From positions 1 through 64,000 of the forward strand of contig CAAEWE010000058.1 of assembly GCA_900759665.1 (NCBI GenBank): a DNA stretch of 64,000 bases, written 5' to 3'. Positions 33,034-42,077 of this stretch are shown piece by piece (position 1 is the stretch's first letter; each line of letters opens with the position of its first letter). The translations under genes and the position numbers were made by a program. The stretch is from Lachnospiraceae bacterium (GTDB lineage Bacteria > Bacillota > Clostridia > Lachnospirales > Lachnospiraceae). A model generated the notes under the pieces. It saw nothing but the letters and a program-made list of their open reading frames with translations. It made no database searches and had not been told where the DNA came from.

Positions 33034-34152
33034 CTACGGTTTTGCCAAATTTATCGCCTGTTCAAACGATATTTTATCCTCATAAAATGCCTTTCTTATA
33101 TGAGCACTTTTACAAGCTTCTGAATCTCTATATTCCGGATTTCCATAAAGTAAATCCATTTCTGCCGGACAAATATCGCAATAATAGATCGACTCGCATC
33201 CCTTACATTTATATTTATCCGATGCCACCAATTCCCCATATTTCCCAAACTCATCCCAAATCATGTCATAATTGCTTTTTTCCAGTTTTATTCCTCTGTG
33301 TCTTAATTTCATACACGGACACATATTGCCTTGGTAATCAATTACAAAACTATTCATTGCAACATTGCACGAATACACCTTTTCATTTTTTAACAACCAC
33401 TCTATAATCTGATCGTGATTAGATATCTTCTCTCGCGTTCCATTTGTTATCTGTGAGTAATAGTCCTCAAATTCATTCTTAAGCACAATATCCAAAGAAA
33501 TTCGATGGTTTCTTGGATCTTCATTTTTATCAATTGTTGGACAAATATCAAATGTATATACAAAAGGAATATCTAATCTTTCAGCAAGCTTTTTCATATC
33601 AGTTAATTCTGGCAATGTGATATCAATAATCGGAGACTTCAATGAAATTCTCACACCTGCCTCCCTTATTTTAATACAATTTTCTATGACTCTTTCAAAC
33701 GCATTATGCACTCCTGTAACCTTGTAAAACGTCTCTTCATTTGCACCATATAACGAAATATCTACCAATAATGGAGGATATTTTTTTAATATCTCAATTA
33801 AATTATCAGTAAAAAAATATCCATTCGTAAACAGTTCTACTAGAAATCCTTTTTTCTTAGCATACAAATATATTTTATCAAAATCTTTTCTAGTTAATAT
33901 TTCTCCGCCCGTAAATGTTAAAAAAAGTATCCCTTTATCATATAAAATATCCATTATTTGCACTATTTGTTCATAGGTCATATCCTGTTCGCCATGAAAA
34001 TGCTGCAAATAACAATGTACACAATTAAAATTACATCTTGCAGTAATCTCAAATAAAACGGAGAATGGTTTTCTTTCCCTCATCCATTTTTCTCGCTTTT
34101 CTTCATTAAAATTTAAAATAGTCATATGTAACTTTTCATTAATTTCTTCCAT
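33034..34152 (-). CDS. Radical SAM/SPASM peptide maturase
   Basis: A 372-aa enzyme. The SAM cluster motif is C40-x3-C44-x2-C47 (CNFNCVHC), followed by TFTGGEILTR. The C-terminal SPASM region has CNVAMNSFVIDYQG, MCPCMKLRHRG and KCKGCESIYYCDICPAE, enough Cys for two auxiliary iron-sulfur clusters. Such enzymes install thioether, cyclophane or other carbon-centred links in a precursor peptide. It starts 3 bases after a PqqD-like gene and ends 17 bases before the 41-aa peptide gene, a complete minimal maturation cassette. AT-rich, like its neighbours. Confidence 0.88.
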   Translation of the reverse strand: MEEINEKLHMTILNFNEEKREKWMRERKPFSVLFEITARCNFNCVHCYLQHFHGEQDMTYEQIVQIMDILYDKGILFLTFTGGEILTRKDFDKIYLYAKKKGFLVELFTNGYFFTDNLIEILKKYPPLLVDISLYGANEETFYKVTGVHNAFERVIENCIKIREAGVRISLKSPIIDITLPELTDMKKLAERLDIPFVYTFDICPTIDKNEDPRNHRISLDIVLKNEFEDYYSQITNGTREKISNHDQIIEWLLKNEKVYSCNVAMNSFVIDYQGNMCPCMKLRHRGIKLEKSNYDMIWDEFGKYGELVASDKYKCKGCESIYYCDICPAEMDLLYGNPEYRDSEACKSAHIRKAFYEDKISFEQAINLAKP

Positions 34153-34155
34153 CGA

Positions 34156-34437
34156 CTAGCATTCCTCCAAAAAACCTTCCTGTTTTAATGATTCAATATA
34201 AACTTTAACATCTCTCAATAAGTCTTCTTCCGGAATTTTTTCCGAAATATTCTTCTTTAACGCTTCCACTAGTCCATATGCATTGATTGGTTTTGACAAC
34301 TGTTCCCAAAGGAATTCTCCTATTTCATTAAGTTGATATAAAAAACACTCATCATCAAAATAGTTTTGCGTTGCATCAATTAAAAATATCTCACCATGTA
34401 TATTTCTCTTTATAACATCTTTTCTTCTTGTAATCAT
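34156..34437 (-). CDS. PqqD-like peptide recognition protein
   Basis: A 93-aa protein with the PqqD winged-helix pattern: three strands (IHGEIFLIDATQNYFD), then LNEIGEFLWEQLSKP, and the C-terminal helices ending in YIESLKQEGFLEE. PqqD-like domains (RiPP recognition elements) bind the leader of a precursor and deliver it to the radical SAM enzyme. It is immediately upstream of the radical SAM gene (3-base gap) and 58 bases downstream of the endonuclease ORF, in the same operon direction. Confidence 0.8.
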   Translation of the reverse strand: MITRRKDVIKRNIHGEIFLIDATQNYFDDECFLYQLNEIGEFLWEQLSKPINAYGLVEALKKNISEKIPEEDLLRDVKVYIESLKQEGFLEEC

Positions 34438-34495
34438 ATCGTATGTCTTCCCATTCCCTTTCGCTCAGCACAGCACCTACAATGCTCCACAAAAT

Positions 34496-34948
34496 TTATA
34501 TATCATCCGCTTCTTCTGGAAGTTCAAACTCTTCTTTATTTAAATTTTCATTTGTCAAGGAAAAAAATTCTTCCTGTTTTCGACCTTCTTGATCTGTAAT
34601 CGTATATTTTCCTATTATTGCATGCGGACGCCAAGTATTTTCCTGATAATAGGGCTCAATTTCAACGTGTACATCATTACCATGCTCTAATTTATTAGCC
34701 CAAGTGTTTTCCAATGTTTTATATGCACTCCTGTTTATAAAACGATTCTGTGCAATCAAATTATCTAATTCGCCACTTCCACCAAACCGGCTTCCGATCA
34801 AATGTCCTCCATCGTCCGCATCGTGCCGAAATACACCTCCCGCTTTTAATTGAGCGGAAGCATTTCTTACTCCCCTTTCTAAATGTAAATCTCCCTCTGC
34901 CAAAACAATCCTGCCGTCATCATCTTTTTCATATGAATATCCATTCAT
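34496..34948 (-). CDS. DNA/RNA non-specific endonuclease domain (3' part of a frameshifted gene)
   Basis: A 150-aa ORF with the pattern of the Endonuclea_NS_2 nuclease family seen at the ends of polymorphic toxins: AEGDLHLERGVRNA, DADDGGHLIGSRFGG (the D-x-G-H active-site motif), LDNLIAQNRFINRS and the strand VHVEIEPYYQ. The same frame continues upstream through KKKDEVNSYE to a run of nine A residues, where it would join the acidic ORF 34960-35289 after a one-base shift. The two ORFs therefore look like one gene of about 265 codons. Its own ATG at 34948 has a poor ribosome site. Confidence 0.75.
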   Translation of the reverse strand: MNGYSYEKDDDGRIVLAEGDLHLERGVRNASAQLKAGGVFRHDADDGGHLIGSRFGGSGELDNLIAQNRFINRSAYKTLENTWANKLEHGNDVHVEIEPYYQENTWRPHAIIGKYTITDQEGRKQEEFFSLTNENLNKEEFELPEEADDI

Positions 34949-34959
34949 TTCATAAGAAT

Positions 34960-35289
34960 TTACCTCATCTTTTTTTTTACATACTCATAAACCTCTGGTT
35001 CTTCATCTTCCCCAATCTCCTCCCACTCATCAAGCATCTGACTTAATTCATCAGAAATATCTTGTTCTTCATAATCTTCTCTGACATCAGATTCCATGTC
35101 CCCAACTTCTTCATATTCCTCTGAAATATCGACTTCATCATCGTAATATTCTGCAACTTCATCATAGTCAATATCACTTGAATCATACTCCACATCTGTA
35201 ATATCAAGCATATCATCCAACACTGGAGTATCTACAACATCACTGCCGATATCATCCACATATTCCGTATCAAAACTCATATCATCCAT
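34960..35289 (-). CDS. Acidic N-terminal part of the frameshifted endonuclease
   Basis: A strongly acidic 109-aa ORF with many Asp, Glu and Tyr (DVEYDSSDIDYDEV, DISEEYEEVGDME) and no fold I can name. It ends at a nine-A tract (34970-34978) in the frame YVKKKMR-stop, while the next frame runs into the nuclease ORF. Its start overlaps the HerA-like gene by 8 bases, implying translational coupling. Acidic N-terminal parts often act as a mimic or inhibitor of nucleic-acid binding, but that is conjecture. A sequencing error, a real mutation or programmed slippage would all explain the split. Confidence 0.6.
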   Translation of the reverse strand: MDDMSFDTEYVDDIGSDVVDTPVLDDMLDITDVEYDSSDIDYDEVAEYYDDEVDISEEYEEVGDMESDVREDYEEQDISDELSQMLDEWEEIGEDEEPEVYEYVKKKMR

Positions 35290-37954
35290 TCTTCTCATCC
35301 CCTTTCCTCTCTTTTGTAAACAAGGTAATCAATTTAATCTTTTCTTTATCATCCATTTTGTATAATCTGTCATTCAACTGAAGTTTTCGAAACAATTTAA
35401 TTCTTACACAAATAACAAATCCTCGATCATCTCTGTACCCCATCGCTGCCATCTTTTTTCCGAAAAGTAACGGAATACTTAAAAAAACACCTCTAATTGT
35501 TCTTTTTCTATCTGCATTCTTATATAATGCATCAACACAAACCGCATAGGCCTCACTGGAAATATATTCTGCATCCGCCTTTATTCTAAAATTACAACCT
35601 TTACCATATAATCCGCACAAATAACACTCTTTATATGGACACAATAACTTTTGTTTATCATCCCAGTAATGCATGAATTTTCTAATCAGATCATTGTCTA
35701 TACTTAATTTAATTTGCTTCTTTTCTCTTATATCCTCCGTCATCACAAGCTGCGGTTTACTAAATGCTGTAGAATAAACATATGCTTCACCAACTTGCAA
35801 ACAAGAAAGATTTTCTTCCATTTCTGCATCCATATTGGTACTGTCCGCAATCAGTCTCCGTTCTGATGCCTCCACAAGCCGAAACACAATTTTGGTATCA
35901 GAAGCAGCAATGATATCATGAGTCACTTTTGACGGTGATTGATCCGCAATAATAACACCCGTTCCATACGCCCTGATTTCTTTAAGCATCCTTTGTAATG
36001 ATCTCACTGTTGATGATCCTGCAGAAATATCTGAATTATCTCCTCTCTCTTCTGGTGATAACAGAACATGTGCCTCATCAATCATCAAAACATTCTTGAG
36101 GTTGGTTCCTATACTTGAACTATTTATCTTGGTATATGCACAAACATCAACCAACAATAATGCCATGATCAATGCTTTTTGCTCCATGTTTTCTATGGAA
36201 TTTAGTTCTATGATTGTCGGTCTTGAAATTAAATCTTCAATAGGTATGGTATTGATCGAATCATAAATATTGCTATTCATGTCAATTAAATTCATCAATC
36301 TCATAACACCTGCTGTTTCCAAATTTGATTTTACATCCTTGCTATAATTTGATGTTTGGAGCAATTTCTTAAATACTATAATAAATTCATGTAAACCAAA
36401 TATAGTAACATCCTTGTCATCAGATGTACTATAATTTTTCCATCCGTATTTCGTATAGCATTGTTGTATAGCGTTTTGGAATAATAAATCTAATGGTGAT
36501 GGCATAGAAAAAGCAGCCATAAATGCACTTACCAAAACAGGTTTATATTGCTCCACCGTAATTCCTTTTAATGGAATAAACGGATTAATGATAAATGGGG
36601 AAACACTAACATTTCCCGGTGTAAAAATTTGTATATCCGGCAATTGTTCTATCAAAGCTCTATACTCTGTCTTAGTCGGTTCGACTATCAAAAACGGAAT
36701 GTTTCTTTCAGCAAGTTGCAACATCAAATTGATAGAAAAGGTTGTTTTGCCGGTTCCTGGCATTCCCACAATCAATACATGCTTTGACAGTATTCTTTGG
36801 TCACATCCAATAGTAACTTTTTTCATATCTGATGATATTAATTGCCCAAACTTTATATTAGAATCACTAATAACCTCTTCTTTTAACTGCTCTCTTTGCT
36901 TTTTATATCTGTTTTCCTCAATGCCAGACATATTTCCATCATAAACCGGCAAACGAAAAAAAGAACTTATCTCTTCAATCGTCATCATCAAGGGAAGTCG
37001 GTACAAATAATTAGAGAGCGGAATATATTTACGAATTTTCATATTTCTATATTTGTGCATTAATAATGCACTCACATTCCATATATAATTAGGAAATTCA
37101 TCGATTATATTGCCGACACTTTTTGATATATCAATACAATTTCCCTCAAAACTACCAATATTACTGTCTCCACCTTTTAAAAGACCAATAATTTTAGCAG
37201 ATAAAATAGCACAATCTTCTCTTGTTCCAAAAACCAATAAATTTGACAAAAACATAGGAGCATCCCGATTATCTTTATAATAAGATAATACTTCAAACGG
37301 TTCCTGAGCACATGTATCTTTTAAAAGCTGTCCATTAACAGGTATTCCTTTTGATAATCCTTCCAGTTCAGAACAATGTTGTATTAATATTGTAATTTCA
37401 TTATCATACAATTTTGTTGGTAATATACTAAACGAAATACCACAATTCTCCATCTGACTCAAGGCATTAATCAGAGACGCCAACCCCTCAGTATTATCTG
37501 ATGGAATAATCTCTGTATAATAAAATGGACAAACACTAGACGGATTAATAACTACTTTTTCCTTTTTCTCCACAGCATACACCATACTTTTAACATCCTG
37601 TCTCCAAAGGTAATCAAAAGTTTGATGGCAATGTTCTGAGTCCTGACAAGAATATCCAAAATCCGATACTACATTTTGAATGTTATTTATAAGCATTTTA
37701 ACGCTTGATACTGCTCCTGTACTTACATTGTCTATCTTTCGCACAACAATATAAATATGTATTTTCGAGGTATATGATTGATTATCAACTTTCTCAGTCA
37801 ACCAAATAATTTCATAAGCAACATTCTGATTATCAAGTCTATACAACTCTCCTAAAACATTTTCAAAATCTGAAATTGTGTCTGAGAAAGTAACAATTTC
37901 CAGCATATCAACTGCCAAAAAACGATTGTCTGCTAATTCATACACCTGTACCAT
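35282..37954 (-). CDS. HerA-like (DUF87) ATPase
   Basis: An 890-aa protein of the HerA/FtsK-type ATPase superfamily. The N-terminal 390 residues are not recognised. The ATPase core has Walker A GMPGTGKTT (397-405), Walker B NVLMIDEAH (621-629) and a downstream ADQSPSKVTHDI segment with a conserved Gln. A Cys cluster (CPYKECYLCGLYGKGC) lies near residues 745-760. HerA proteins form hexamers that translocate DNA and serve nucleases; in many anti-phage systems they pair with SIR2, TIR or nuclease partners. Here it is 6 bases downstream of a TIR gene and overlaps the endonuclease ORF, so a complex of ATPase with effectors is plausible. Confidence 0.85.
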   Translation of the reverse strand: MVQVYELADNRFLAVDMLEIVTFSDTISDFENVLGELYRLDNQNVAYEIIWLTEKVDNQSYTSKIHIYIVVRKIDNVSTGAVSSVKMLINNIQNVVSDFGYSCQDSEHCHQTFDYLWRQDVKSMVYAVEKKEKVVINPSSVCPFYYTEIIPSDNTEGLASLINALSQMENCGISFSILPTKLYDNEITILIQHCSELEGLSKGIPVNGQLLKDTCAQEPFEVLSYYKDNRDAPMFLSNLLVFGTREDCAILSAKIIGLLKGGDSNIGSFEGNCIDISKSVGNIIDEFPNYIWNVSALLMHKYRNMKIRKYIPLSNYLYRLPLMMTIEEISSFFRLPVYDGNMSGIEENRYKKQREQLKEEVISDSNIKFGQLISSDMKKVTIGCDQRILSKHVLIVGMPGTGKTTFSINLMLQLAERNIPFLIVEPTKTEYRALIEQLPDIQIFTPGNVSVSPFIINPFIPLKGITVEQYKPVLVSAFMAAFSMPSPLDLLFQNAIQQCYTKYGWKNYSTSDDKDVTIFGLHEFIIVFKKLLQTSNYSKDVKSNLETAGVMRLMNLIDMNSNIYDSINTIPIEDLISRPTIIELNSIENMEQKALIMALLLVDVCAYTKINSSSIGTNLKNVLMIDEAHVLLSPEERGDNSDISAGSSTVRSLQRMLKEIRAYGTGVIIADQSPSKVTHDIIAASDTKIVFRLVEASERRLIADSTNMDAEMEENLSCLQVGEAYVYSTAFSKPQLVMTEDIREKKQIKLSIDNDLIRKFMHYWDDKQKLLCPYKECYLCGLYGKGCNFRIKADAEYISSEAYAVCVDALYKNADRKRTIRGVFLSIPLLFGKKMAAMGYRDDRGFVICVRIKLFRKLQLNDRLYKMDDKEKIKLITLFTKERKGDEKNG

Positions 37955-37960
37955 ACTTTA

Positions 37961-39661
37961 TTAACCTCTCAATCCCTGTATATAATCATCTAATTCGCTT
38001 ATTTTATTTACGCATGTTTCATACGTTTCTTTTTGTTTTTCCAAATCAGCAATAAAAGACTCAAGCACCTGTTTTCTTAGAGCAATACCATCATAATTTT
38101 TTTGCTCTTTTTGCAGCATTGGTTTTTTAATAAGTGTCTCAATACTCATAACGACAGCACGATAAATCCCCCATATAATAAGGATTGCTACGCTTGAAAA
38201 CACGCCATCCATTATGCTTTCTGTAACGCAGATATACAATGCCCAAACTATGCATACTATAATTGATAGTCTGAAATCATGAGGTTTCGATAATTTCTTT
38301 ATTTTTGGTTTCAGCTCGTTCAGTTGCAACTGCAACATTCTAGTTTCTTCCCTTTTCTGACTTATCTCTGGCGATACATCCCTATATCCTGCATTTTGAT
38401 TTTGATAATAATTCCTCTCATCTTCCGCTTTTCTTATTGCCAGTCTCTTATCCTGCTCTTGTATTCTTCTTGTATATTCTCCCCACTCCTCCTGTATTGT
38501 TTTCGCCTTGTCTGGATTTGCAACCATGATTGCATGTTGTACCATATTTTCCATCTCAGAAGCCAATTTATTATCCAAATGAGTTAAACATTCACTTTGT
38601 ACATAAGGTACCCCCCACCATCCACGATAATCTTCCGGATACCTATTTTGCATTTCAACATATAATTCATATGCTTTTTGAGTTTCATTCAGTCTCAAAA
38701 ATGTTTCCGCATTGGCTGCTAAGCGGTTCACCTCAGATGTTTCTTCCTTTTGGAGATTCACAGTCTTTGTTTTGCTGTTCTGGATGACATTATTAACGCC
38801 CTCTACCAGATATTCCACATATCCTATTTTGTTCAAATCAAAAGATTGAAATGCAGAAAATTCCATTGGCATTTCATATGGAGATATATTTTTAAAGCAT
38901 GCAATCAGTGTTTTATCCTTATTTTCTTTCTTTAATTCCAAAAAACGAGACCATTCATTCTTCACCCAGGTAGAATTATAATATTCCGTTTTAGTTCCCA
39001 GAACAATCATTACCGTTGCACTCATCAATGCAGCATATATATACGGTTCATACTCTTGTCCAAGCTTACTCTCTAACGATTTTTTGGCAAAAAATGTGCG
39101 GTATCCTGCCTGCTCTAACGAGTTATAAATATTATATGCTATCATGCTGTCTTCCGTTGGCTCTCCATTTTCCATCTTATCTTTATAACAGATAAAGACA
39201 TCATACGGCTTCTCTTCTTTTACAATTTTAATATATTTATTATAAATCTCGTCAATTTTGGTTGCTTCTTCTTGAAAAACATAAGATTCGTATATATCTG
39301 CATTTTGCAACGCTGCTTTATAATCCGGATCATCAAAAATAGAATGATCCTGTATTCTATGACATGTTGGTTTCCTTTCTCCGCTAATATCATTTACATA
39401 CTCAATACCATATCGGCTTAAAACCATTCCCCAATGAGCCGCTGAATCTTTATGATCTTCTCGAAGCAAATCATCAAAAACAGATATTGCACCATCAAAA
39501 TCCAGATTTTGTCTTAAAAACGTAGCACGATTAAATAAATTTTCTATTTTGTCCTTATTTTTGGATACAATCATTTTCGAATCACAATACTTGCATGTTG
39601 CTATTGAAGTACTTTCATCAAAATCGATATTCGCTCCACACACCTCACACTTTAATATCAT
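37961..39661 (-). CDS. Zinc-ribbon/TIR-domain membrane protein
   Basis: A 566-aa protein. Residues 1-30 form a zinc ribbon (C5, C8, C23, C26). A helical TPR-like region (about 35-145) comes next. Residues about 151-285 are a TIR domain: YDVFICYKD, then FAKKSLESKLGQEYEPYIYAAL, in which E197 aligns with the NADase glutamate of SARM1-type TIRs. A second helical region follows, then two adjacent membrane segments near 455-500 and a coiled-coil tail. TIR domains of this class hydrolyse NAD+ in Thoeris, CBASS and Avs-like defence, but enzyme activity here is only predicted. It lies between the SPFH and HerA genes with gaps of 15 and 6 bases. Confidence 0.88.
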   Translation of the reverse strand: MILKCEVCGANIDFDESTSIATCKYCDSKMIVSKNKDKIENLFNRATFLRQNLDFDGAISVFDDLLREDHKDSAAHWGMVLSRYGIEYVNDISGERKPTCHRIQDHSIFDDPDYKAALQNADIYESYVFQEEATKIDEIYNKYIKIVKEEKPYDVFICYKDKMENGEPTEDSMIAYNIYNSLEQAGYRTFFAKKSLESKLGQEYEPYIYAALMSATVMIVLGTKTEYYNSTWVKNEWSRFLELKKENKDKTLIACFKNISPYEMPMEFSAFQSFDLNKIGYVEYLVEGVNNVIQNSKTKTVNLQKEETSEVNRLAANAETFLRLNETQKAYELYVEMQNRYPEDYRGWWGVPYVQSECLTHLDNKLASEMENMVQHAIMVANPDKAKTIQEEWGEYTRRIQEQDKRLAIRKAEDERNYYQNQNAGYRDVSPEISQKREETRMLQLQLNELKPKIKKLSKPHDFRLSIIVCIVWALYICVTESIMDGVFSSVAILIIWGIYRAVVMSIETLIKKPMLQKEQKNYDGIALRKQVLESFIADLEKQKETYETCVNKISELDDYIQGLRG

Positions 39662-39676
39662 CAGTACCTCCCATTA

Positions 39677-40930
39677 TTATAAATCCTTTAATTTTTCTCG
39701 TTCGATTTTGAACTCCTCATCAGTGTATAACCCTTCCTGCCAAGCCATTTTCAAACGTTTTAACCGTTTCATATACTCTTCATCATCAATATGATGCTTT
39801 TCATTGCATGAATTTTCTACTGATGTTTTCAAATGAACCATTCCCGGTATATCATCACCATCCTCGTTGCCGTTGCTAGGGGTTACATTTATATTTGCAC
39901 TATCATTGTCTGTAATCGGTGTCATTAGACTACTTCCTTGAATTTCATTTCCAAAACTACTCATTGTCTGACTAATAAACGGTGCCATCCCCATTCCCAT
40001 TCCAACTCCCATCATGGGTGCACTACTTCTTCCAATGCCTTCATTAGCTGCCGCAATATCCATCACCCCAAATCCTCTTCGCTGATGTTCCGTCATATTA
40101 AGAGTTTTATTAGCAATACTTTGAGCGATTGCATCGCGTTTTTTTATTTCCTCATCTGCTATATGCTCCGTAATTCTGACATTTGCATTGATTGCAGCTT
40201 CTTTTATCCGATTTTTTTCTTCCATATCCAAGAAAGTATTTTGGGACCATAAATGTTTATACATTTGATAATTAGGATCATCATCAGATGCATTGATATT
40301 ATTCACGTATAGATCCACCAATGCTATTCCGTATTCAAACATATAACTGGAAATTGCCTTTTTAAGCTGTTCTGCAATTCCCATTGGATTACTCTCAAGA
40401 TTAAAAATCGAAGTATTTTCTTCTCTTAAAATTGCCGGAAGCCATTGTTTGATGCATGAAATGATGATTCCTTTAAAATATCTCATCATATGTTCCTGAT
40501 CGAATTGCGTCTCCGTTCCAACCAACTTCAATAATATTTTTTTGGAATCCACCACTTTAATACTCATTTCACCGGACGTGCTAATAGCAAATGGCGGCAA
40601 GTTCAGACTTGGATCACTGTATTTTACACCTCCAACTCCCCAATTAATTGCCATTTGTTCCGTCTTATTTACAAAATAAACTTGACAGTGAAATGGCGAG
40701 ACCCCATCACTTGGCAAATTGATAAGTTTGTTCAAAATAGGTATATTTTTAGTCTGTAATTTATATGATCCTGGTTGAAATATATCCGTCAACTGACCAT
40801 CTTTAAAAAAAGCTGCTTCTTGTGTTTCATGCACAATTAAGGTCGAATGAGTATTAAAATCTTCTCCCGGAAACTTCCATACGAATGTTCTATTATTTAT
40901 TTCACCTTTTATTACGTCAAATATTAGCAT
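39677..40930 (-). CDS. SPFH (virion core-like) protein with SHOCT tail
   Basis: A 417-aa protein of the SPFH family, YdjI/virion-core type. Evidence includes FVWKFPGEDFNTHSTLIVHE, EAAFFKDGQ, the strand-rich YKLQTKNIPILNKL and a long helical region (KNRIKEAAINANVRITEHIADEE). A Met/Gly-rich stretch (MMGVGMGMGMAPF) precedes a C-terminal SHOCT motif (RLKMAWQEGLYTDEEF). SPFH proteins build membrane-associated scaffolds. In Bacillus, relatives sit in the envelope-stress ydjFGHI operon. Here the gene is between a membrane protein and a TIR protein, so it may organise these at the membrane. Confidence 0.82.
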   Translation of the reverse strand: MLIFDVIKGEINNRTFVWKFPGEDFNTHSTLIVHETQEAAFFKDGQLTDIFQPGSYKLQTKNIPILNKLINLPSDGVSPFHCQVYFVNKTEQMAINWGVGGVKYSDPSLNLPPFAISTSGEMSIKVVDSKKILLKLVGTETQFDQEHMMRYFKGIIISCIKQWLPAILREENTSIFNLESNPMGIAEQLKKAISSYMFEYGIALVDLYVNNINASDDDPNYQMYKHLWSQNTFLDMEEKNRIKEAAINANVRITEHIADEEIKKRDAIAQSIANKTLNMTEHQRRGFGVMDIAAANEGIGRSSAPMMGVGMGMGMAPFISQTMSSFGNEIQGSSLMTPITDNDSANINVTPSNGNEDGDDIPGMVHLKTSVENSCNEKHHIDDEEYMKRLKRLKMAWQEGLYTDEEFKIEREKLKDL

Positions 40931-40949
40931 ATGTTCATCCTCTTAGATA

Positions 40950-41531
40950 TTATTCAGCCTCAACAGTTAATCCCTCAATTCTTGTTCCATTCATATCATG
41001 ATTCTCCGTCATAAATGTTGTAATTCTCCCCGAATCTGCTGTCGACTCAATAAACACTTTTCCTGCTGCTCCATTAAAATCATTAGCAGTCTCCGATTTA
41101 AAACTTAACGATGCAATGAAATCATCCATTGATGTATATCCTGTAAGTTGCAAAAATGTTTCAACGACCTCTCTTGAATAATAAGAATCTACAATATCAC
41201 CTAAATCGGATAACTCCACAGTTGTGCTCTTAGTTATTGCGCCACTCTGAGCCAGAGAAGAAACAATATCTGTTGTTATGCTGCTTAATATCTGTTGATC
41301 TTTACTCATACTACTTAATTCATCATACTCTTCATTGTCTCCATAAAGGTCATTATCAATATCACTGATTATTTGTTGATTTGCGGCGTTTTGTTCTGAT
41401 CCACCAGTTTGATTCGATCTACGAGATGTAATGATTCCTGTCGTTACAATTGCAATGCACACTAAAACTGCTGCTCCTAAAATAGCAAGTACAATAATTT
41501 TGGTATTATTTTTCTCTTTCATGTTTTCCAT
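40950..41531 (-). CDS. Single-pass membrane protein heading the TIR/HerA operon
   Basis: A 193-aa protein with a short basic cytoplasmic start (MENMKEKNNTK), one membrane helix (about residues 11-35) and an extracytoplasmic part of about 155 aa. The latter is rich in Ser, Asp and Thr and starts with a disordered stretch (RRSNQTGGSEQNAANQQ). No enzymatic motif or known family is seen. It is the first gene of the operon, 19 bases before the SPFH gene. It could be a sensor or a membrane partner of the SPFH scaffold. Confidence 0.7.
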   Translation of the reverse strand: MENMKEKNNTKIIVLAILGAAVLVCIAIVTTGIITSRRSNQTGGSEQNAANQQIISDIDNDLYGDNEEYDELSSMSKDQQILSSITTDIVSSLAQSGAITKSTTVELSDLGDIVDSYYSREVVETFLQLTGYTSMDDFIASLSFKSETANDFNGAAGKVFIESTADSGRITTFMTENHDMNGTRIEGLTVEAE

Positions 41532-42023
41532 TTCCTTTCTATCTATTCTTTGTACATTTATACCTCAACTCTTATTCTATCATCCTGCTGTCTTTATTTT
41601 CTTTCCGTTTTTTTCATTATTTAACTATTTTTCTTCTTTTTATATTTCTTATTCTTGTAGAATATAATTTAACAAAACACGTTTAAACCCTGTATTTTTC
41701 AGCATTTAGCAGTGATTTATAATTTTTTTCGTCGCATTATTATACAATTTTTTTAAATTTCAAAAAAAATTGCACAAATTTTCTTATCATATTTTGTCAA
41801 TACTGCCTATTGGATGTTTCCTCACTACTCCCTTACTTCGTCTTTCTTTGTTTATCACGTTAAACCACTTCATTTTATAAACCATTCCTACTAACTGCCA
41901 AACTTCACATATCTTATTGAGTATTTTCCCCATCTCTATAACACAGAATATATCAGTCGTTTGATATATTTATTCTTCTTTCCTATCGTTCTCCCATTTC
42001 TTTCCTTTTTCATTCACGCAAAC
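41532..42023. other. AT-rich intergenic region upstream of the TIR/HerA operon
   Basis: Nearly 500 bases without a credible gene. It is AT-rich with several T- and A-runs and presumably holds the promoter of the operon on the minus strand (for example TTGTTA near 41673), but no -35/-10 pair is convincing. It marks the right edge of the AT-rich island. Confidence 0.5.
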
Positions 42024-42070
42024 AAAAACTGCCACATATCAACTTCACTCGCTGATATGTGACAGTTTTT
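42024..42070. terminator. Terminator of the small gene at 42078-42275
   Basis: An 18-bp stem with one wobble (42024-42041 with 42053-42070) and T-runs on both strands. Confidence 0.8.
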
Positions 42071-42077
42071 CACAACA

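Noticed and set aside
34156..34437. PqqD-like gene considered as part of PQQ synthesis
   Set aside because: No other pqq genes and no PqqA-type peptide; the adjacent radical SAM enzyme and Cys peptide fit a separate RiPP cassette better.
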